DNA of 64,000 bases from Prevotella sp. ne3005 (GTDB lineage Bacteria > Bacteroidota > Bacteroidia > Bacteroidales > Bacteroidaceae): positions 310,001 to 374,000 of the forward strand of contig NZ_FOCK01000004.1 of the NCBI RefSeq assembly GCF_900110085.1. Direction: 5' to 3'. Positions 9,365-19,195 of the stretch are shown piece by piece. The notes beneath the pieces were generated by a model, which saw only the letters and a list, made by a program, of their open reading frames with translations, was not told the DNA's origin and did not search any database. Positions within the stretch are counted from its first letter, which is position 1, and each line of letters opens with the position of its first letter. The position numbers and the translations under genes were made by a program.

Positions 9365-10198
9365 ATGGCCAGGACATCAGGAAAACTATCTAGAATCACA
9401 GAGCAGCCCTCCCATTACGACCATCTGGAACAGATGTCGGTAGGAGAACTGTTGAAGCATATCAACGAGGAGGATGCGCTGGTGGCTGATGCCGTTGGCA
9501 AGGCTAATCCGCAGATAGAAGCGTTGGTGGAAGCCATTGAGACAAGGATGAAGCGTGGTGGGCGACTCTTCTATGTGGGAGCAGGAACCAGTGGACGACT
9601 GGGTGTGCTCGATGCCAGCGAACTGCCTCCAACCTTTGGTGTGCCAGAGGGTTGGGTGACAGGTATTATTGCTGGTGGTGACGAGGCTTTGCGCCATGCT
9701 GTGGAGAAGGCAGAAGATTCCCCAGAGCAAGGCTGGAATGACCTCCAGGCCTTTCATCCCACGGCGGATGACAGCGTGATAGGCATTGCGGCCTCTGGCA
9801 CGACCCCTTATGTGATAGGCGCCATTCGTCAGGCTCACCAAAACGGACTCCTGACAGGTTGTATCACAAGTAACCCCAACACTCCTTTGGCAGAAGCCTC
9901 CGATTTCCCCATAGAAATCATCGTAGGCCCAGAGTTCGTGACAGGCTCCAGTAGGATGAAAAGTGGAACAGCCCAGAAGATGGTGCTGAACATGATATCC
10001 ACAACCCTGATGATCAGGATGGGGCGCGTACATGGCAACCGTATGGTGAAGATGCAGTTGACGAATGCCAAACTCGTGGATCGTGGCACAAGGATGCTGC
10101 AGGATTACCTGGGATTGGACTACGACGAGGCCCAACAGCGTCTGCTCGATGCCGGAAGTGTGGCAGGAGCCCTCAAAGGCAAGGGCAGAAAGCACTGA
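9365..10198 (+). CDS. murQ: N-acetylmuramic acid 6-phosphate etherase
   Basis: A 277-residue cytoplasmic enzyme that cleaves the lactyl ether of MurNAc-6-phosphate to give GlcNAc-6-phosphate and D-lactate in peptidoglycan recycling. It has the SIS sugar-phosphate domain with the family signatures FYVGAGTSGRLGVLDASELP (residues about 69-88), GIAASGTTPYVIGA, and EFVTGSSRMKSGTAQKM. It is about 20 residues shorter at the C-terminus than the E. coli enzyme. The stop codon directly abuts the stop of the convergent EamA gene, with no spacer. Confidence 0.95.
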   Translation: MARTSGKLSRITEQPSHYDHLEQMSVGELLKHINEEDALVADAVGKANPQIEALVEAIETRMKRGGRLFYVGAGTSGRLGVLDASELPPTFGVPEGWVTGIIAGGDEALRHAVEKAEDSPEQGWNDLQAFHPTADDSVIGIAASGTTPYVIGAIRQAHQNGLLTGCITSNPNTPLAEASDFPIEIIVGPEFVTGSSRMKSGTAQKMVLNMISTTLMIRMGRVHGNRMVKMQLTNAKLVDRGTRMLQDYLGLDYDEAQQRLLDAGSVAGALKGKGRKH

Positions 10199-11068
10199 TT
10201 ACTTACCCCATGCCTTCATTGACTGCAACAGGACGCTGAGCAGGATGAGGACGATACCCAGATAGAAAGAGAAATTGATTTCACGACCTTCCCCAAAGAT
10301 GAGGAAGGCAAGGATAATCGTATAGCAAGGTTCGAGATTATAGGTAAGGTTTACCGTAAAGGCCGAGAGTCGCTTCAGGGCCTGGATCTGGAGCAGATAC
10401 ATGCCTACCGTACAGAACAGCGCGTGGCAGAGCATAAGCCAGAGGTTGCTGCCTTCAGGAATGACGACTACGGGCTGATGACTGGGAAATACCAACAGAT
10501 AGAAAGGGATGATGGCAGAAACCATGATGAGACCACCCGACATCTGATACATCAGCACCGTCCGACTGCGCACCCCTACGCTTACCTTCTTATTACAGAT
10601 GGCGTAGAGGGCACAGACGGCTGATGACAGTACACCAATCATGATGCCATAACGATAACGTGCATCGAGCGAGAAGATACAGAGCACACCAGCCACCGTT
10701 ATCAGCGACAACAGGAGCTCCGTCCATGAAATCTTCCGTTTATAGATCAAAGGCTCGAAGAGGGCCGTGAAAAAACCTATGAGCGAGAAGCAGATGACAC
10801 CAATGGAGACATTCGAGGCCTTGATGCTGCCATAGAACAACATCCAGTGGAAACCCAGCAAAGCCCCACAGCCACAAAGCTGCAGAAACTTTCGCCAGCC
10901 CACACGAGGCAATCCTGTAAAGACCAGCAGGATGAGGCTCGTAAACAGCATCCGATACCATACGATATCCACCTCATTCAATGTGATGAGTCGCCCGAAG
11001 AGGCCAGTAAAGCCTGCAAGCAGCACGCTCAGATGCAGTTGTACGAATCCCTTTCTCGTCTCCGTCAT
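10199..11068 (-). CDS. EamA family transporter
   Basis: A 289-residue inner-membrane protein with ten predicted helices, beginning MTETRKGFVQLHLSVLLAGF and containing the paired EamA repeats. Substrate unknown. It is a second, divergent EamA paralog relative to the one at 6290. It lies seven bases after the DUF3237 gene in the same direction, so the two likely form an operon. Its stop is flush with that of murQ. Confidence 0.87.
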   Translation of the reverse strand: MTETRKGFVQLHLSVLLAGFTGLFGRLITLNEVDIVWYRMLFTSLILLVFTGLPRVGWRKFLQLCGCGALLGFHWMLFYGSIKASNVSIGVICFSLIGFFTALFEPLIYKRKISWTELLLSLITVAGVLCIFSLDARYRYGIMIGVLSSAVCALYAICNKKVSVGVRSRTVLMYQMSGGLIMVSAIIPFYLLVFPSHQPVVVIPEGSNLWLMLCHALFCTVGMYLLQIQALKRLSAFTVNLTYNLEPCYTIILAFLIFGEGREINFSFYLGIVLILLSVLLQSMKAWGK

Positions 11069-11075
11069 CAGACAG

Positions 11076-11585
11076 CTATTTCACTTTCCAGACATTCAGT
11101 ACGATACCCTTGAACTCCGAAGAGAACTCAGGGGCGCAGACGAAGAGTGCATTATTCAGCCAACCGTATTTACTGTCTGCAGGAGCTTCGAACTGAGGGG
11201 CTGCACGGAAATAGAAAGATGGTTTCCCGTCAGCATCCTTCCCATTGGCAATGATGCCACGATTGCGGACGTGGATGTAGATACCGTCATCCGTCTTGAT
11301 ACAGTAGATGGCCTCCAGTTCTGTGCGGTTCTCTGTATTCAGTTGATAGTCTGCACCACCATTGATGATCGTTCCCTTCAGCAGCGGACCCTCGAAAGTA
11401 CCTCCTGTGATGGGAATGACGGTACGGCGGCCATGCTGGGTGTTGTCAATGCCAAAGGCCTCGCCAAGCGTCACCTTCAGCTGCAGGGCAAACTCCAGTT
11501 CTGGTGTGAACTTCGGGGGGTAGCTCTGGGCGCTGACATTCAGAGTTAGGGCTGTCAGCAGGGCCGTGAATAGTAATTTCTTCAT
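11076..11585 (-). CDS. Secreted DUF3237 domain protein
   Basis: A 169-residue protein with a signal peptide (MKKLLFTALLTALTLNVSAQ). The body carries the DUF3237 pattern: GRRTVIPITGGTFEGPLLKG, then GGADYQL and YCIKTDDGIYIHVRNRGII. DUF3237 is a small beta-barrel family of unknown role, usually cytoplasmic or periplasmic. It is first in a two-gene operon with the EamA transporter. Its -7 element (TACCTTTG on the minus strand) is at 11629-11636. Confidence 0.85.
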   Translation of the reverse strand: MKKLLFTALLTALTLNVSAQSYPPKFTPELEFALQLKVTLGEAFGIDNTQHGRRTVIPITGGTFEGPLLKGTIINGGADYQLNTENRTELEAIYCIKTDDGIYIHVRNRGIIANGKDADGKPSFYFRAAPQFEAPADSKYGWLNNALFVCAPEFSSEFKGIVLNVWKVK

Positions 11586-11628
11586 TGTAGGTTTGCTTTG
11601 TTATTACACATTTCTGATTATTTTGGTG

Positions 11629-11667
11629 CAAAGGTAATACAAAAATCTGAATTATTTGTTATCTTTG
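11629..11667. promoter_or_regulatory. Divergent promoters between DUF3237 and methyltransferase genes
   Basis: TACCTTTG on the minus strand (11629-11636) and TATCTTTG on the plus strand (11660-11667). The plus element ends only eight bases before the ATG at 11676, so that transcript has almost no 5' leader. Confidence 0.6.
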
Positions 11668-11675
11668 CATCCGAA

Positions 11676-12875
11676 ATGATGAATCAGGCAACTTTTGACT
11701 TTATCCGTCAGCACGCTGATGCCGATGTGCGTCAGCTGGCACTTCAGGGGACAAAGGATCCTGAGGTCAATCTGACCTTTGCCCTTGAGCAGATAGCCGG
11801 CAGACAAAAGGCGCGCACCAAACTGCCCTCCTGGGCTGCTAACGACGGCATCATTTATCCTCCCCACCTCTCGATGGAACAATGTTCCTCTGAAACCACA
11901 GCCCTTTACAAAGCCAGGTTGGCAGGTCGTGGCGAGACCTATGTAGACCTTACAGGAGGCTTTGGCGTCGATTTCTACTTCATGTCGCAAGGTTTCTCCA
12001 AGCGCATCTATGTGGAACAAAATGCCGACCTCTGCACGATCGTTGGGCATAACATGCAAGCGCTGGGACTTCAGAGCACTGTGGTTTGTAGTCAGACGGC
12101 AGAATACCTGTCGTCGATGCCACATGCCGATGTCGTCTATCTGGACCCTGCCCGTCGTAATGAGCATGGTGGCAGGACCTACAGCATCGAGGATTGCTCG
12201 CCCAATGTGCTCGAGCTGATGCCCCGATTGATGGAGAAGGCAGAGAGGGTGATTCTGAAACTCTCCCCCATGCTCGATTGGCATCAGGCTGTGGAGGCGC
12301 TGAAGAGCGTGAGCGAGGTGCATATCGTCTCTGTCAACAACGAATGCAAAGAGCTCCTGCTGGTGCTTGGCAGGCAGACGAGCGAGACTTTGCGACTGGT
12401 ATGCGTCAACGGAGAGAGTACCTTTGAAATAATTCCCACCGTGGGAACAAATAGTTCCCAGGCTGGGAACAAACAGTTCCCACGGTGGGAACTTTCTTCC
12501 ATCAGGGACCAAAGCCTCTGTCTCTACGAACCAAACGCCTCCATTATGAAGTCCGGATGCTTCGCCGCCTTGGAGGAGCGGTTCCCTATACAGCAGATAG
12601 GCCCCAACTCCCATTTGTTCATTTCTGCTGACGAAATCCATGATTTCCCTGGTCGCAGCTTTGAGATATTGGCTGTTTCATCCATGAACAAGCGCGAGCT
12701 GAAGGAGGCGCTCAAGGGTATTGACAGGGCAAACATCGCAGTGCGCAACTTCCCTCTGTCAGTAGCCGAACTCCGCAAGCGCCTGAAACTGAAGGATGGT
12801 GGCGAGGTGTATATTTTTGCCACGACGGTGGGCAACGATGGGCATCAGCTCCTTGTTTGCCGTAAAAAATCTTAA
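11676..12875 (+). CDS. THUMP-like class I SAM-dependent methyltransferase
   Basis: Start chosen at 11676 (MMNQATFDFIRQHADADVRQ) because the -7 element at 11660-11667 lies inside the longer frame. The 399-residue product has a Rossmann methyltransferase core: the SAM-binding loop YVDLTGGFGVDFYFMSQGF, the acidic end YVEQNADL, and a DPAR motif (VVYLDPARR) resembling the DPPY-type catalytic loop of nucleic-acid methyltransferases. The C-terminal part (SLCLYEPNASIMKSG and later LKDGGEVYIFATT) fits the THUMP-like domain of Bacteroidota proteins, probably RNA-binding. Residues about 253-272 are encoded by three 22-bp palindromic repeats (12433-12492) inserted in frame. Target RNA unknown. Confidence 0.82.
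   Translation: MMNQATFDFIRQHADADVRQLALQGTKDPEVNLTFALEQIAGRQKARTKLPSWAANDGIIYPPHLSMEQCSSETTALYKARLAGRGETYVDLTGGFGVDFYFMSQGFSKRIYVEQNADLCTIVGHNMQALGLQSTVVCSQTAEYLSSMPHADVVYLDPARRNEHGGRTYSIEDCSPNVLELMPRLMEKAERVILKLSPMLDWHQAVEALKSVSEVHIVSVNNECKELLLVLGRQTSETLRLVCVNGESTFEIIPTVGTNSSQAGNKQFPRWELSSIRDQSLCLYEPNASIMKSGCFAALEERFPIQQIGPNSHLFISADEIHDFPGRSFEILAVSSMNKRELKEALKGIDRANIAVRNFPLSVAELRKRLKLKDGGEVYIFATTVGNDGHQLLVCRKKS
12433..12492. repeat. Three tandem palindromes (TTCCCACCGTGGGAA family) inside a gene
   Basis: Palindromes TTCCCACCGTGGGAA (12433-12447), GTTCCCAGGCTGGGAAC (12454-12470) and GTTCCCACGGTGGGAAC (12476-12492) are spaced 22 bp apart. The same family occurs as a pair at 35773-35811. Here they are translated in frame without disrupting the methyltransferase gene. 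Confidence 0.9.
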
Positions 12876-12902
12876 TAATTTGGTTTTTTGCGCCTTTTTG
12901 CG

Positions 12903-12910
12903 TAACTTTG
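12903..12910 (+). promoter_or_regulatory. -7 promoter element of the acyltransferase-parE-S41 operon
   Basis: TAACTTTG, 30 bases before the chosen start codon at 12941. The upstream gene ends at 12875. Confidence 0.6.
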
Positions 12911-12940
12911 CAACGAATTATTGCTTTAACGAAAAGAAAG

Positions 12941-14095
12941 ATGTCATCAGTAGAAATAAGGAGAGTTGCAGACAAAAAGGATTTGAAGGCATTCATCGAA
13001 TTTCATTACGAGTTGTATGAAGGAAATCCCTATGATGCCCCCAATCTGTATAGCGACGAGGTTCACACCTTCAGTAAGGATAAGAATTCAGCCTTTGAGT
13101 TTTGCGAGGCAGAGTATTTCCTGGCCTATAAGGACGGAAAGCTGGTGGGCCGTGTGGCTGCCATCATCAACCATCGTTATAATAAGCAGTGGGAGCGTCC
13201 TGCCGTGCGTTTCGGCTGGCTCGATCTGGTCGACGATATCGAGGTGCTTCGGGCCTTGCTGGGTGCCGTTGAGGATTATGGTCGCAGCAAGGGCATGAAG
13301 GAGATCATCGGCCCTCTTGGTTTTACAGACATGGATCCTGAAGGTATGCTGACCTACGGCTTCGATCAGTTGGGCACGATGGCCACAAGCTATAACTACG
13401 AGTACTACCCCAAGCTGATGGAGCAGATGGAGGGTTACGTGAAGGATAATGACTATGTGGAGTATAAGCTATACGTGCCGAAGGATGGCATTCCCGAGAA
13501 GTACAAGCGTGTGGCAGAAATGACGATGAAGCGCTACAACCTCCATGTGCCCGATCTGAAGCGTAGTCAGGTGTTTGGTCCTGAGCAGTATGGTCAGAAG
13601 GTGCTCGATGTGGTCAATAAGACCTTTGCCCACCTTTATGGCTTTTCCCAGATGACCCAGCGCCAGAAAGACGAGTATGTGCAGATGTACTTCAAGTTCT
13701 TCTCGATGGATATGCTCTGTGTCATCGAAGACTGGAACACGCCCAATCACGATGTGATAGGCGTGGGAATCTCCATTCCTTCGTTGACCAAAGCCCTGCA
13801 GAAGTGTCGCAAGGGGCGTTTGTTCCCCTTCGGATGGTGGCACGTCATCCGGGCCCTGAAGTTTCATAAGACGGATGTCGTCGACTTGTTGCTCGTCGGC
13901 ATCCTGCCAGAATATCGCGCCAAGGGTGCCAATGCCCTGCTGTTCTATAAGCTCATACCCGTCTATCAGAAGTACGGCTTTAAGTGGGGCGAGACTCATG
14001 TGGAGATGGAGACCAACAGCAAGGTGCAGGGCCAGTGGGCTTATCTGGAGAACGAACAGCATAAACGCAGAAGATGTTATAAGAAAGCTTTATGA
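12941..14095 (+). CDS. GNAT-like N-acyltransferase
   Basis: Start chosen at 12941 ([20 protein letters not shown]), since the longer frame begins inside the promoter. The 384-residue protein has an acyltransferase fold of the GNAT superfamily, with [20 protein letters not shown] in the N-terminal half and a second GNAT-like unit near the end ([20 protein letters not shown]). Substrate unknown. Relatives are common in Bacteroidota as large two-domain acetyltransferases. Its stop overlaps the parE start (ATGA at 14092-14095), so translation is probably coupled. Confidence 0.75.
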   Translation: MSSVEIRRVADKKDLKAFIEFHYELYEGNPYDAPNLYSDEVHTFSKDKNSAFEFCEAEYFLAYKDGKLVGRVAAIINHRYNKQWERPAVRFGWLDLVDDIEVLRALLGAVEDYGRSKGMKEIIGPLGFTDMDPEGMLTYGFDQLGTMATSYNYEYYPKLMEQMEGYVKDNDYVEYKLYVPKDGIPEKYKRVAEMTMKRYNLHVPDLKRSQVFGPEQYGQKVLDVVNKTFAHLYGFSQMTQRQKDEYVQMYFKFFSMDMLCVIEDWNTPNHDVIGVGISIPSLTKALQKCRKGRLFPFGWWHVIRALKFHKTDVVDLLLVGILPEYRAKGANALLFYKLIPVYQKYGFKWGETHVEMETNSKVQGQWAYLENEQHKRRRCYKKAL

Positions 14096-16044
14096 TAGAA
14101 GACAACAGCATAATCAGTCAACCTAATGAACAGGTAAACTACGATGAAGACAACATCCGCCACCTGTCGGATGTAGACCATATCCGCACGCGTCCTGGTA
14201 TGTACATCGGACGCCTCTCCGACGGTTCGCAGCCAGAGGATGGTATCTACGTACTCCTGAAAGAAACCATCGACAACTCCGTCGATGAGTTCCGTATGAA
14301 TGCTGGCAAGCGCATTGAGATCGATATTATAGACCATCTGCGAGTCTCTGTTCGCGACTATGGTCGTGGTATCCCTCAGGGAAAGATCATCGAAGCCGTC
14401 AGCCAATTGAATACGGGTGGTAAGTACGACTCCAAGGCCTTTAAGAAGTCGGTGGGAATGAATGGTGTCGGTATCAAGGCTGTCAACTTCCTGAGTTCCC
14501 ATTTCGAAGCCCATAGCTATCGTGACGGACAAGTACGCAAGGTGGTCTTCGAGCGTGGTATCCTCAAGAGCGACGTTACTGAGCCCTCTAATGACGAGAC
14601 GGGCACCTATATCATGTTCGAGCCCGACGACACGTTGTTTAAGAACTATTCCTATCGCGACGAGATCATCGAGAACATGCTCCGTAACTATACCTACCTG
14701 AACTCTGGTCTGGCCATCATGTACAATGGGCGCCGCATTATCTCTCGCAATGGTTTGGAGGATCTGCTTACCGATCGCATGACCAACGATGGCCTTTATC
14801 CCATCGTCCACCTGAAGGGCGAGGACATTGAGATTGCCTTTACCCACTCCGATCAGTATGGCGAGGAATACTACTCCTTCGTCAATGGTCAGCACACCGT
14901 CCAGGGAGGAACCCATCAGAGCGCCTTAAAGGAGCATATCGCCAAGACTATTAAGGAATACTTTGGCAAATACGAACCAGGCGACATCCGCACAGGTATC
15001 GTGGCAGCCATCGCCCTAAATGTCGAGGAGCCCACCTTTGAGAGTCAGACGAAGATCAAGCTTGGTTCTACGCAGATGTCCCCCAATGGTGTGAGCATTA
15101 ATAAATATGTGGGTGACTTCATTAAGCAGGAAGTAGACAACTACCTGCATATACATCAGGATGTGGCAGAGGCCCTAGAGACCAAGATCAAGGAGAGTGA
15201 GCGCGAGCGCAAGGAGATGGCAGGTATCACCAAGAAGGCCCGTGAACGTGCCAAGAAGGCCAACCTTCACAACCGTAAGTTGCGTGACTGCCGCATCCAC
15301 TATAACGACGCTAAGAACGACCGTAAGGAAGAGTCCTCCATCTTTATTACAGAGGGTGATTCTGCCAGCGGAAGCATCACAAAGAGCCGCGATGTAAACA
15401 CTCAGGCAGTGTTCTCCCTGCGAGGCAAGCCCCTGAACACATTCAAGCTTACCAAGAAAGTGGTCTATGAGAACGAGGAGTTCAACCTCCTGCAGGCAGC
15501 CCTCGACATAGAAGACGGCCTCGACAACCTTAGATATAATAAGGTGATAGTGGCTACCGATGCTGATGTCGATGGCATGCATATCCGTCTGCTGCTTATC
15601 ACTTTCTTCCTGAAGTTCTTCCCAGAACTCATCAAGAAAGGTCATGTCTATGTGCTGCAGACGCCGCTTTTCCGTGTCCGCAACCGTCGCACTAAGATCA
15701 AGAACAAGAAGGTGATAGCTGAGGCCGATGCCAAGTCTGGCAAGAAGGGCGACTTCATCACCCGCTACTGTTATAGCGATGAAGAACGGTTGACGGCTGT
15801 CTCGGAACTTGGTCCTGATCCAGAGATTACCCGTTTCAAGGGTCTTGGCGAGATCTCGCCTGATGAGTTTGCGGGCTTCATAGGTCCCGATATCCGTATG
15901 GAACAGGTGACGCTCCACAAGAACGACCAGATTCAGAAACTCCTGGAGTACTATATGGGCGACAACACGATGGAGCGCCAGAACTTTATCATCGATAACC
16001 TGGTGGTCGAAGAAGACCGCCCAGAAGAAGAATCTTATGATTAA
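14092..16044 (+). CDS. parE: DNA topoisomerase IV subunit B (type IIA topoisomerase ATPase)
   Basis: A 650-residue GyrB/ParE-type ATPase. The GHKL domain has [17 protein letters not shown], the Mg-binding [10 protein letters not shown] helix and the ATP-lid glycines [10 protein letters not shown]. The transducer domain follows, then the Toprim domain with the EGDSASG motif (about residues 420-426) and the Asp motif [14 protein letters not shown]. It pairs with ParC to decatenate daughter chromosomes. GyrB of these bacteria usually has a different N-terminus, which favours ParE. It overlaps the acyltransferase by 4 bases and the S41 peptidase by 8. No parC gene is adjacent. Confidence 0.9.
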   Translation: MIEDNSIISQPNEQVNYDEDNIRHLSDVDHIRTRPGMYIGRLSDGSQPEDGIYVLLKETIDNSVDEFRMNAGKRIEIDIIDHLRVSVRDYGRGIPQGKIIEAVSQLNTGGKYDSKAFKKSVGMNGVGIKAVNFLSSHFEAHSYRDGQVRKVVFERGILKSDVTEPSNDETGTYIMFEPDDTLFKNYSYRDEIIENMLRNYTYLNSGLAIMYNGRRIISRNGLEDLLTDRMTNDGLYPIVHLKGEDIEIAFTHSDQYGEEYYSFVNGQHTVQGGTHQSALKEHIAKTIKEYFGKYEPGDIRTGIVAAIALNVEEPTFESQTKIKLGSTQMSPNGVSINKYVGDFIKQEVDNYLHIHQDVAEALETKIKESERERKEMAGITKKARERAKKANLHNRKLRDCRIHYNDAKNDRKEESSIFITEGDSASGSITKSRDVNTQAVFSLRGKPLNTFKLTKKVVYENEEFNLLQAALDIEDGLDNLRYNKVIVATDADVDGMHIRLLLITFFLKFFPELIKKGHVYVLQTPLFRVRNRRTKIKNKKVIAEADAKSGKKGDFITRYCYSDEERLTAVSELGPDPEITRFKGLGEISPDEFAGFIGPDIRMEQVTLHKNDQIQKLLEYYMGDNTMERQNFIIDNLVVEEDRPEEESYD

Positions 16045-17629
16045 ATTCAATCAGATAACACGATGGGGCATCTTATCATTATGCCTTTTCGTCTTTTCGC
16101 ATTTATCCGCACAGTTTCGTCCTTCTACGAAAGACGATTCGCCATTGAGGAAACTGCAGTATGCTGAGGTGGCCATCACCAATCTTTATGTCGATAGCGT
16201 CGATGAAAAGAAACTGGTAGAGGATGCCATCCGTGGAATGCTCGAGAAACTCGATCCCCATTCCACCTATGCCACCCCTAAGGAAGTGAAGGAGCTTAAC
16301 GAACCTTTGAACGGCAACTTTGAGGGCATTGGTGTGCAGTTTAATATGATTGAAGACACGCTGCTCGTCATCCAACCCGTCACCAACGGCCCTTCAGAGA
16401 AGATAGGTATCATCGCTGGCGACCGTATTGTCTCTGTGAATGATACGGCCATTGCTGGTGTGAAGATGCCGAAAGAGGAAATTATGAAGCGTCTGCGTGG
16501 TCCGAAAGGTACAAAAGTCAAACTTGGCGTAGTGCGTCAGGGTATCAAGGATCAGTTGAAGTTTACTGTTACACGAGATAAGATTCCTGTGAAGTCAGTG
16601 GATGCTGCCTATATCATCCGCCCTGGCATTGGCTATATCCGTATTGGCAACTTTGGAGCCACTACCCATCAGGAATTCCTTGAGAGCCTTTCCAAACTCC
16701 GAAAGGCTGGTATGGTTGACCTCATTCTCGATCTTCAGGATAATGGAGGCGGTTATCTGAAAGCAGCTGTCGATATTGCCAACGAGTTCCTTCAGCGGGG
16801 CGATCTCATCGTCTATACCGAGGGTCTGAAAGTGCCCCGTATGGAGTATAAGGCCGATGGCCGTGGTGTGTTCCTCTCAGGAAAAGTGGTTGTCTTGGTC
16901 GATGGTTTTACGGCTTCGGCAGCAGAGATTGTCACGGGAGCCATTCAGGATCAGGACCGTGGTTTCGTTGTGGGGCGCCGAACCTTTGGAAAGGGCCTCG
17001 TACAGCGTCCTGTCGATCTGCCCGACGGTTCGATGATTCGTCTCACAATCGCTCATTACTATACCCCCTCGGGCCGTTGTATCCAGAAGCCATATAAGAA
17101 AGGCGACAAGAAAGATTATGCGATGGATATGGTGAATCGGCTTAAGAGTGGTGAGCTGACAAATGTCGACAGTATCCACTTTGTCGATTCGCTGAAGTAT
17201 GAGACCCTTCGCCAGCACCGTACGGTTTATGGCGGCGGTGGTATCATGCCTGATGAGTATGTGCCTCTCGACACCACAATCTATACAGACTACCATCGAC
17301 AGCTGGCTGCCAAAAGCATTGTCATTCAGCAGAACCTCCGCTATGTCGACAATCATCGTAAGGAATTAAAGGAGTGCTGGCCCTCGTTCGACGAGTTCAA
17401 ACAGCATTTCGAAGTGCCACAATCACTCATCGACACAATCATTGCCGAGGGAGAGAAGCAGGAAATCAAGCCCAAGGATGAGGCCGAATTGGCCCAGACC
17501 ATACCTTATCTCAGTCTGCAGCTGAAGGCCCTTATCGCCCGTGATATCTGGGATATGAGCGAATACTACTCTGTGGTCAACGAGAGCAGCGAGATGGTCC
17601 GCAAGGGGCTTGAAGTCATCAGCAAGTAG
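16037..17629 (+). CDS. S41 family C-terminal processing peptidase
   Basis: A 530-residue periplasmic serine protease with an N-terminal signal or anchor ([17 protein letters not shown]). The order is a helical N-domain (about 35-90), a PDZ domain (about 95-180, [20 protein letters not shown]), then the S41 core. The expected Ser-Lys dyad is present: Ser294 in [11 protein letters not shown] and Lys319 in [10 protein letters not shown], 25 residues apart. Such proteases trim C-terminal tails of envelope proteins. The start overlaps the parE end by eight bases. A C-terminal helical region of about 130 residues follows the core. Confidence 0.92.
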   Translation: MIKFNQITRWGILSLCLFVFSHLSAQFRPSTKDDSPLRKLQYAEVAITNLYVDSVDEKKLVEDAIRGMLEKLDPHSTYATPKEVKELNEPLNGNFEGIGVQFNMIEDTLLVIQPVTNGPSEKIGIIAGDRIVSVNDTAIAGVKMPKEEIMKRLRGPKGTKVKLGVVRQGIKDQLKFTVTRDKIPVKSVDAAYIIRPGIGYIRIGNFGATTHQEFLESLSKLRKAGMVDLILDLQDNGGGYLKAAVDIANEFLQRGDLIVYTEGLKVPRMEYKADGRGVFLSGKVVVLVDGFTASAAEIVTGAIQDQDRGFVVGRRTFGKGLVQRPVDLPDGSMIRLTIAHYYTPSGRCIQKPYKKGDKKDYAMDMVNRLKSGELTNVDSIHFVDSLKYETLRQHRTVYGGGGIMPDEYVPLDTTIYTDYHRQLAAKSIVIQQNLRYVDNHRKELKECWPSFDEFKQHFEVPQSLIDTIIAEGEKQEIKPKDEAELAQTIPYLSLQLKALIARDIWDMSEYYSVVNESSEMVRKGLEVISK

Positions 17630-17632
17630 GGT

Positions 17633-18334
17633 TTACAAGATCTCCATCAATTGGTGGAGACTTGTGACCTCAAAGGTGACAGGCTCTGGGGCAGGATAGT
17701 CGGGAAAGCGGTTGAAGTAGGCAGTATCGAGGCCGACTTGCTTAGCACCTAAGATGTCGGTATTGAAGTTATCGCCAATCATCAGCGTCGATGCCTTGGG
17801 GGCCTTGGAGATCTCAAACGCATAGTCAAAGAATTGTTGCGAGGGTTTGTTGGCTCCCGCATCCTCGCTGAGGATAATGGTATCGAACATCTCATAGAGG
17901 CCACACGATTGCAGTTTCTTGTATTGCACCTCATGGAAGCCATTACTGCAGATATGCATCCGATAGCCTTTCTTCTTCAGGTAGTCCACCAGTTCACGGG
18001 CGCCCTCCACCAATCCTGGCTTCGTGGAACAGTAGTCCAGGAACAGGTCACTGGCCTTCAGGCAGTAGTCCTCCGTAGGCTCCAGCCCTTTTCCAAAGCT
18101 TAGAGGACGACGGAAACGCTCTACAATCAGATAGTCACGTGTAATCTCTGCTTTCGAGTAGCGTGTCCAGAGATCGATATTTGCCTTCCAATATTCATCA
18201 TAGAATAGGGTAGGGTCAGGGAAGTAGTCGCCTAAGTGCAGGGCAACAAAGAGCTCTTGCAGGGCGATGACGGCATTGCCATGGGTATCATAGAGCGTAT
18301 CATCGAAGTCGAGAAAGAGGTCGGAGTATTTCAT
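17633..18334 (-). CDS. YjjG-type HAD nucleotidase
   Basis: Start taken at the ATG at 18332-18334 (MKYSDLFLDFDDTLYDTHGN); a longer reading would overlap the upstream gene. The HAD catalytic motif DFDDTLYD is at residues 9-16, motif II is ICSN and motif III/IV is IGDNFNTDI. The helical cap and general pattern fit the YjjG noncanonical pyrimidine nucleotidase group, which removes phosphate from damaged pyrimidine nucleotides. It follows the Cof-type phosphatase by 13 bases in the same direction, and converges with the S41 gene three bases away. Confidence 0.85.
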   Translation of the reverse strand: MKYSDLFLDFDDTLYDTHGNAVIALQELFVALHLGDYFPDPTLFYDEYWKANIDLWTRYSKAEITRDYLIVERFRRPLSFGKGLEPTEDYCLKASDLFLDYCSTKPGLVEGARELVDYLKKKGYRMHICSNGFHEVQYKKLQSCGLYEMFDTIILSEDAGANKPSQQFFDYAFEISKAPKASTLMIGDNFNTDILGAKQVGLDTAYFNRFPDYPAPEPVTFEVTSLHQLMEIL

Positions 18335-18347
18335 ATCGTACCTGATT

Positions 18348-19133
18348 TTATATGAGCCCAAAGTGTCTAAGGGCGTTTCGGATGCCATCGTCATCAACGC
18401 TGGTGGTCACATAGTCGGCAATCTCCTTCAGTTCGTCGATGGCGTTGCCCATCGCCACACCAATGCCTGCTCCGCGAACCATAGAACTGTCATTGCCGCC
18501 ATCACCGAAGGCCATTGTCTGCTGAGGGTTCAGCCCTTGGTGAGCGGCCATTGCCAGAAGCCCCTCGCCCTTATCTGCCCCCTTGGCGGTGATGTCGGTA
18601 AAGGCAGGGTGCCAGCGTCCAGAGGTACAGCCAGGCAAACGACTCATCAACTCCCGTTCGTAATCCTTGTTGAAGAATGGCGTCAGCTGGAGGATACGCT
18701 GGTCGATAACTTCCTCAACGGCTTTTGCCAGATGCAGGTTCTTGACGGCCAACTGCTGCCCGAAGATATAGTCCACCTCACCCTTAGGGTCGAAAATAGC
18801 TACATCCTTCTCGCCAATGACAATCACACCATATTGTTTTTCTTGCGCATCCTTTACTACGAGCCGCGCTTCCTCTTGAGGGATCGACTTACAGCTCACC
18901 ACGTCGTTGCCTACAAAGCAGAGGGCACCATTGGTGGTCACATAGCCGTCGATCAGATGCTCGATGGCACCAAGATTGGTAATGATAATCGGAGGACGAC
19001 CAGTAGCAATAAACACCTTGTGACCATTGGCTTTCGCCTGGGTCAGTGCCAAGATGGTCGATGGCGGTATCTCATGGGTCTGGAAACTCACTAACGTTCC
19101 ATCAATGTCGAAGAATAGGGCATATTTTGTCAT
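18348..19133 (-). CDS. Cof-type HAD-IIB phosphatase
   Basis: A 261-residue soluble HAD phosphatase with DIDGTLVSF near the N-terminus, motif II ATGRP and motif IV GDGGNDSSM. The large C2B cap between them is typical of Cof-type sugar phosphatases. Substrate unknown. Its minus-strand -7 element TAATTTTG (19142-19149) lies only eight bases from the ATG, so the mRNA is nearly leaderless. It is first in an operon with the YjjG-type enzyme. Confidence 0.88.
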   Translation of the reverse strand: MTKYALFFDIDGTLVSFQTHEIPPSTILALTQAKANGHKVFIATGRPPIIITNLGAIEHLIDGYVTTNGALCFVGNDVVSCKSIPQEEARLVVKDAQEKQYGVIVIGEKDVAIFDPKGEVDYIFGQQLAVKNLHLAKAVEEVIDQRILQLTPFFNKDYERELMSRLPGCTSGRWHPAFTDITAKGADKGEGLLAMAAHQGLNPQQTMAFGDGGNDSSMVRGAGIGVAMGNAIDELKEIADYVTTSVDDDGIRNALRHFGLI

Positions 19134-19141
19134 TTCGCTTG

Positions 19142-19169
19142 CAAAATTACGAAAAATTTCGTATATTTG
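19142..19169. promoter_or_regulatory. Tight divergent promoters for the Cof phosphatase and GH53 genes
   Basis: TAATTTTG on the minus strand (19142-19149) and TATATTTG on the plus strand (19162-19169). The two -7 elements are only 12 bases apart and back to back, so the two polymerases would compete. Confidence 0.55.
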
Positions 19170-19195
19170 CCGTCGTATACTAAAATTATTTGAAA

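Noticed and set aside
11652..12641. 329-codon frame antisense to the methyltransferase
   Set aside because: The sense frame has SAM-binding and DPAR motifs and a promoter; the antisense frame has neither.
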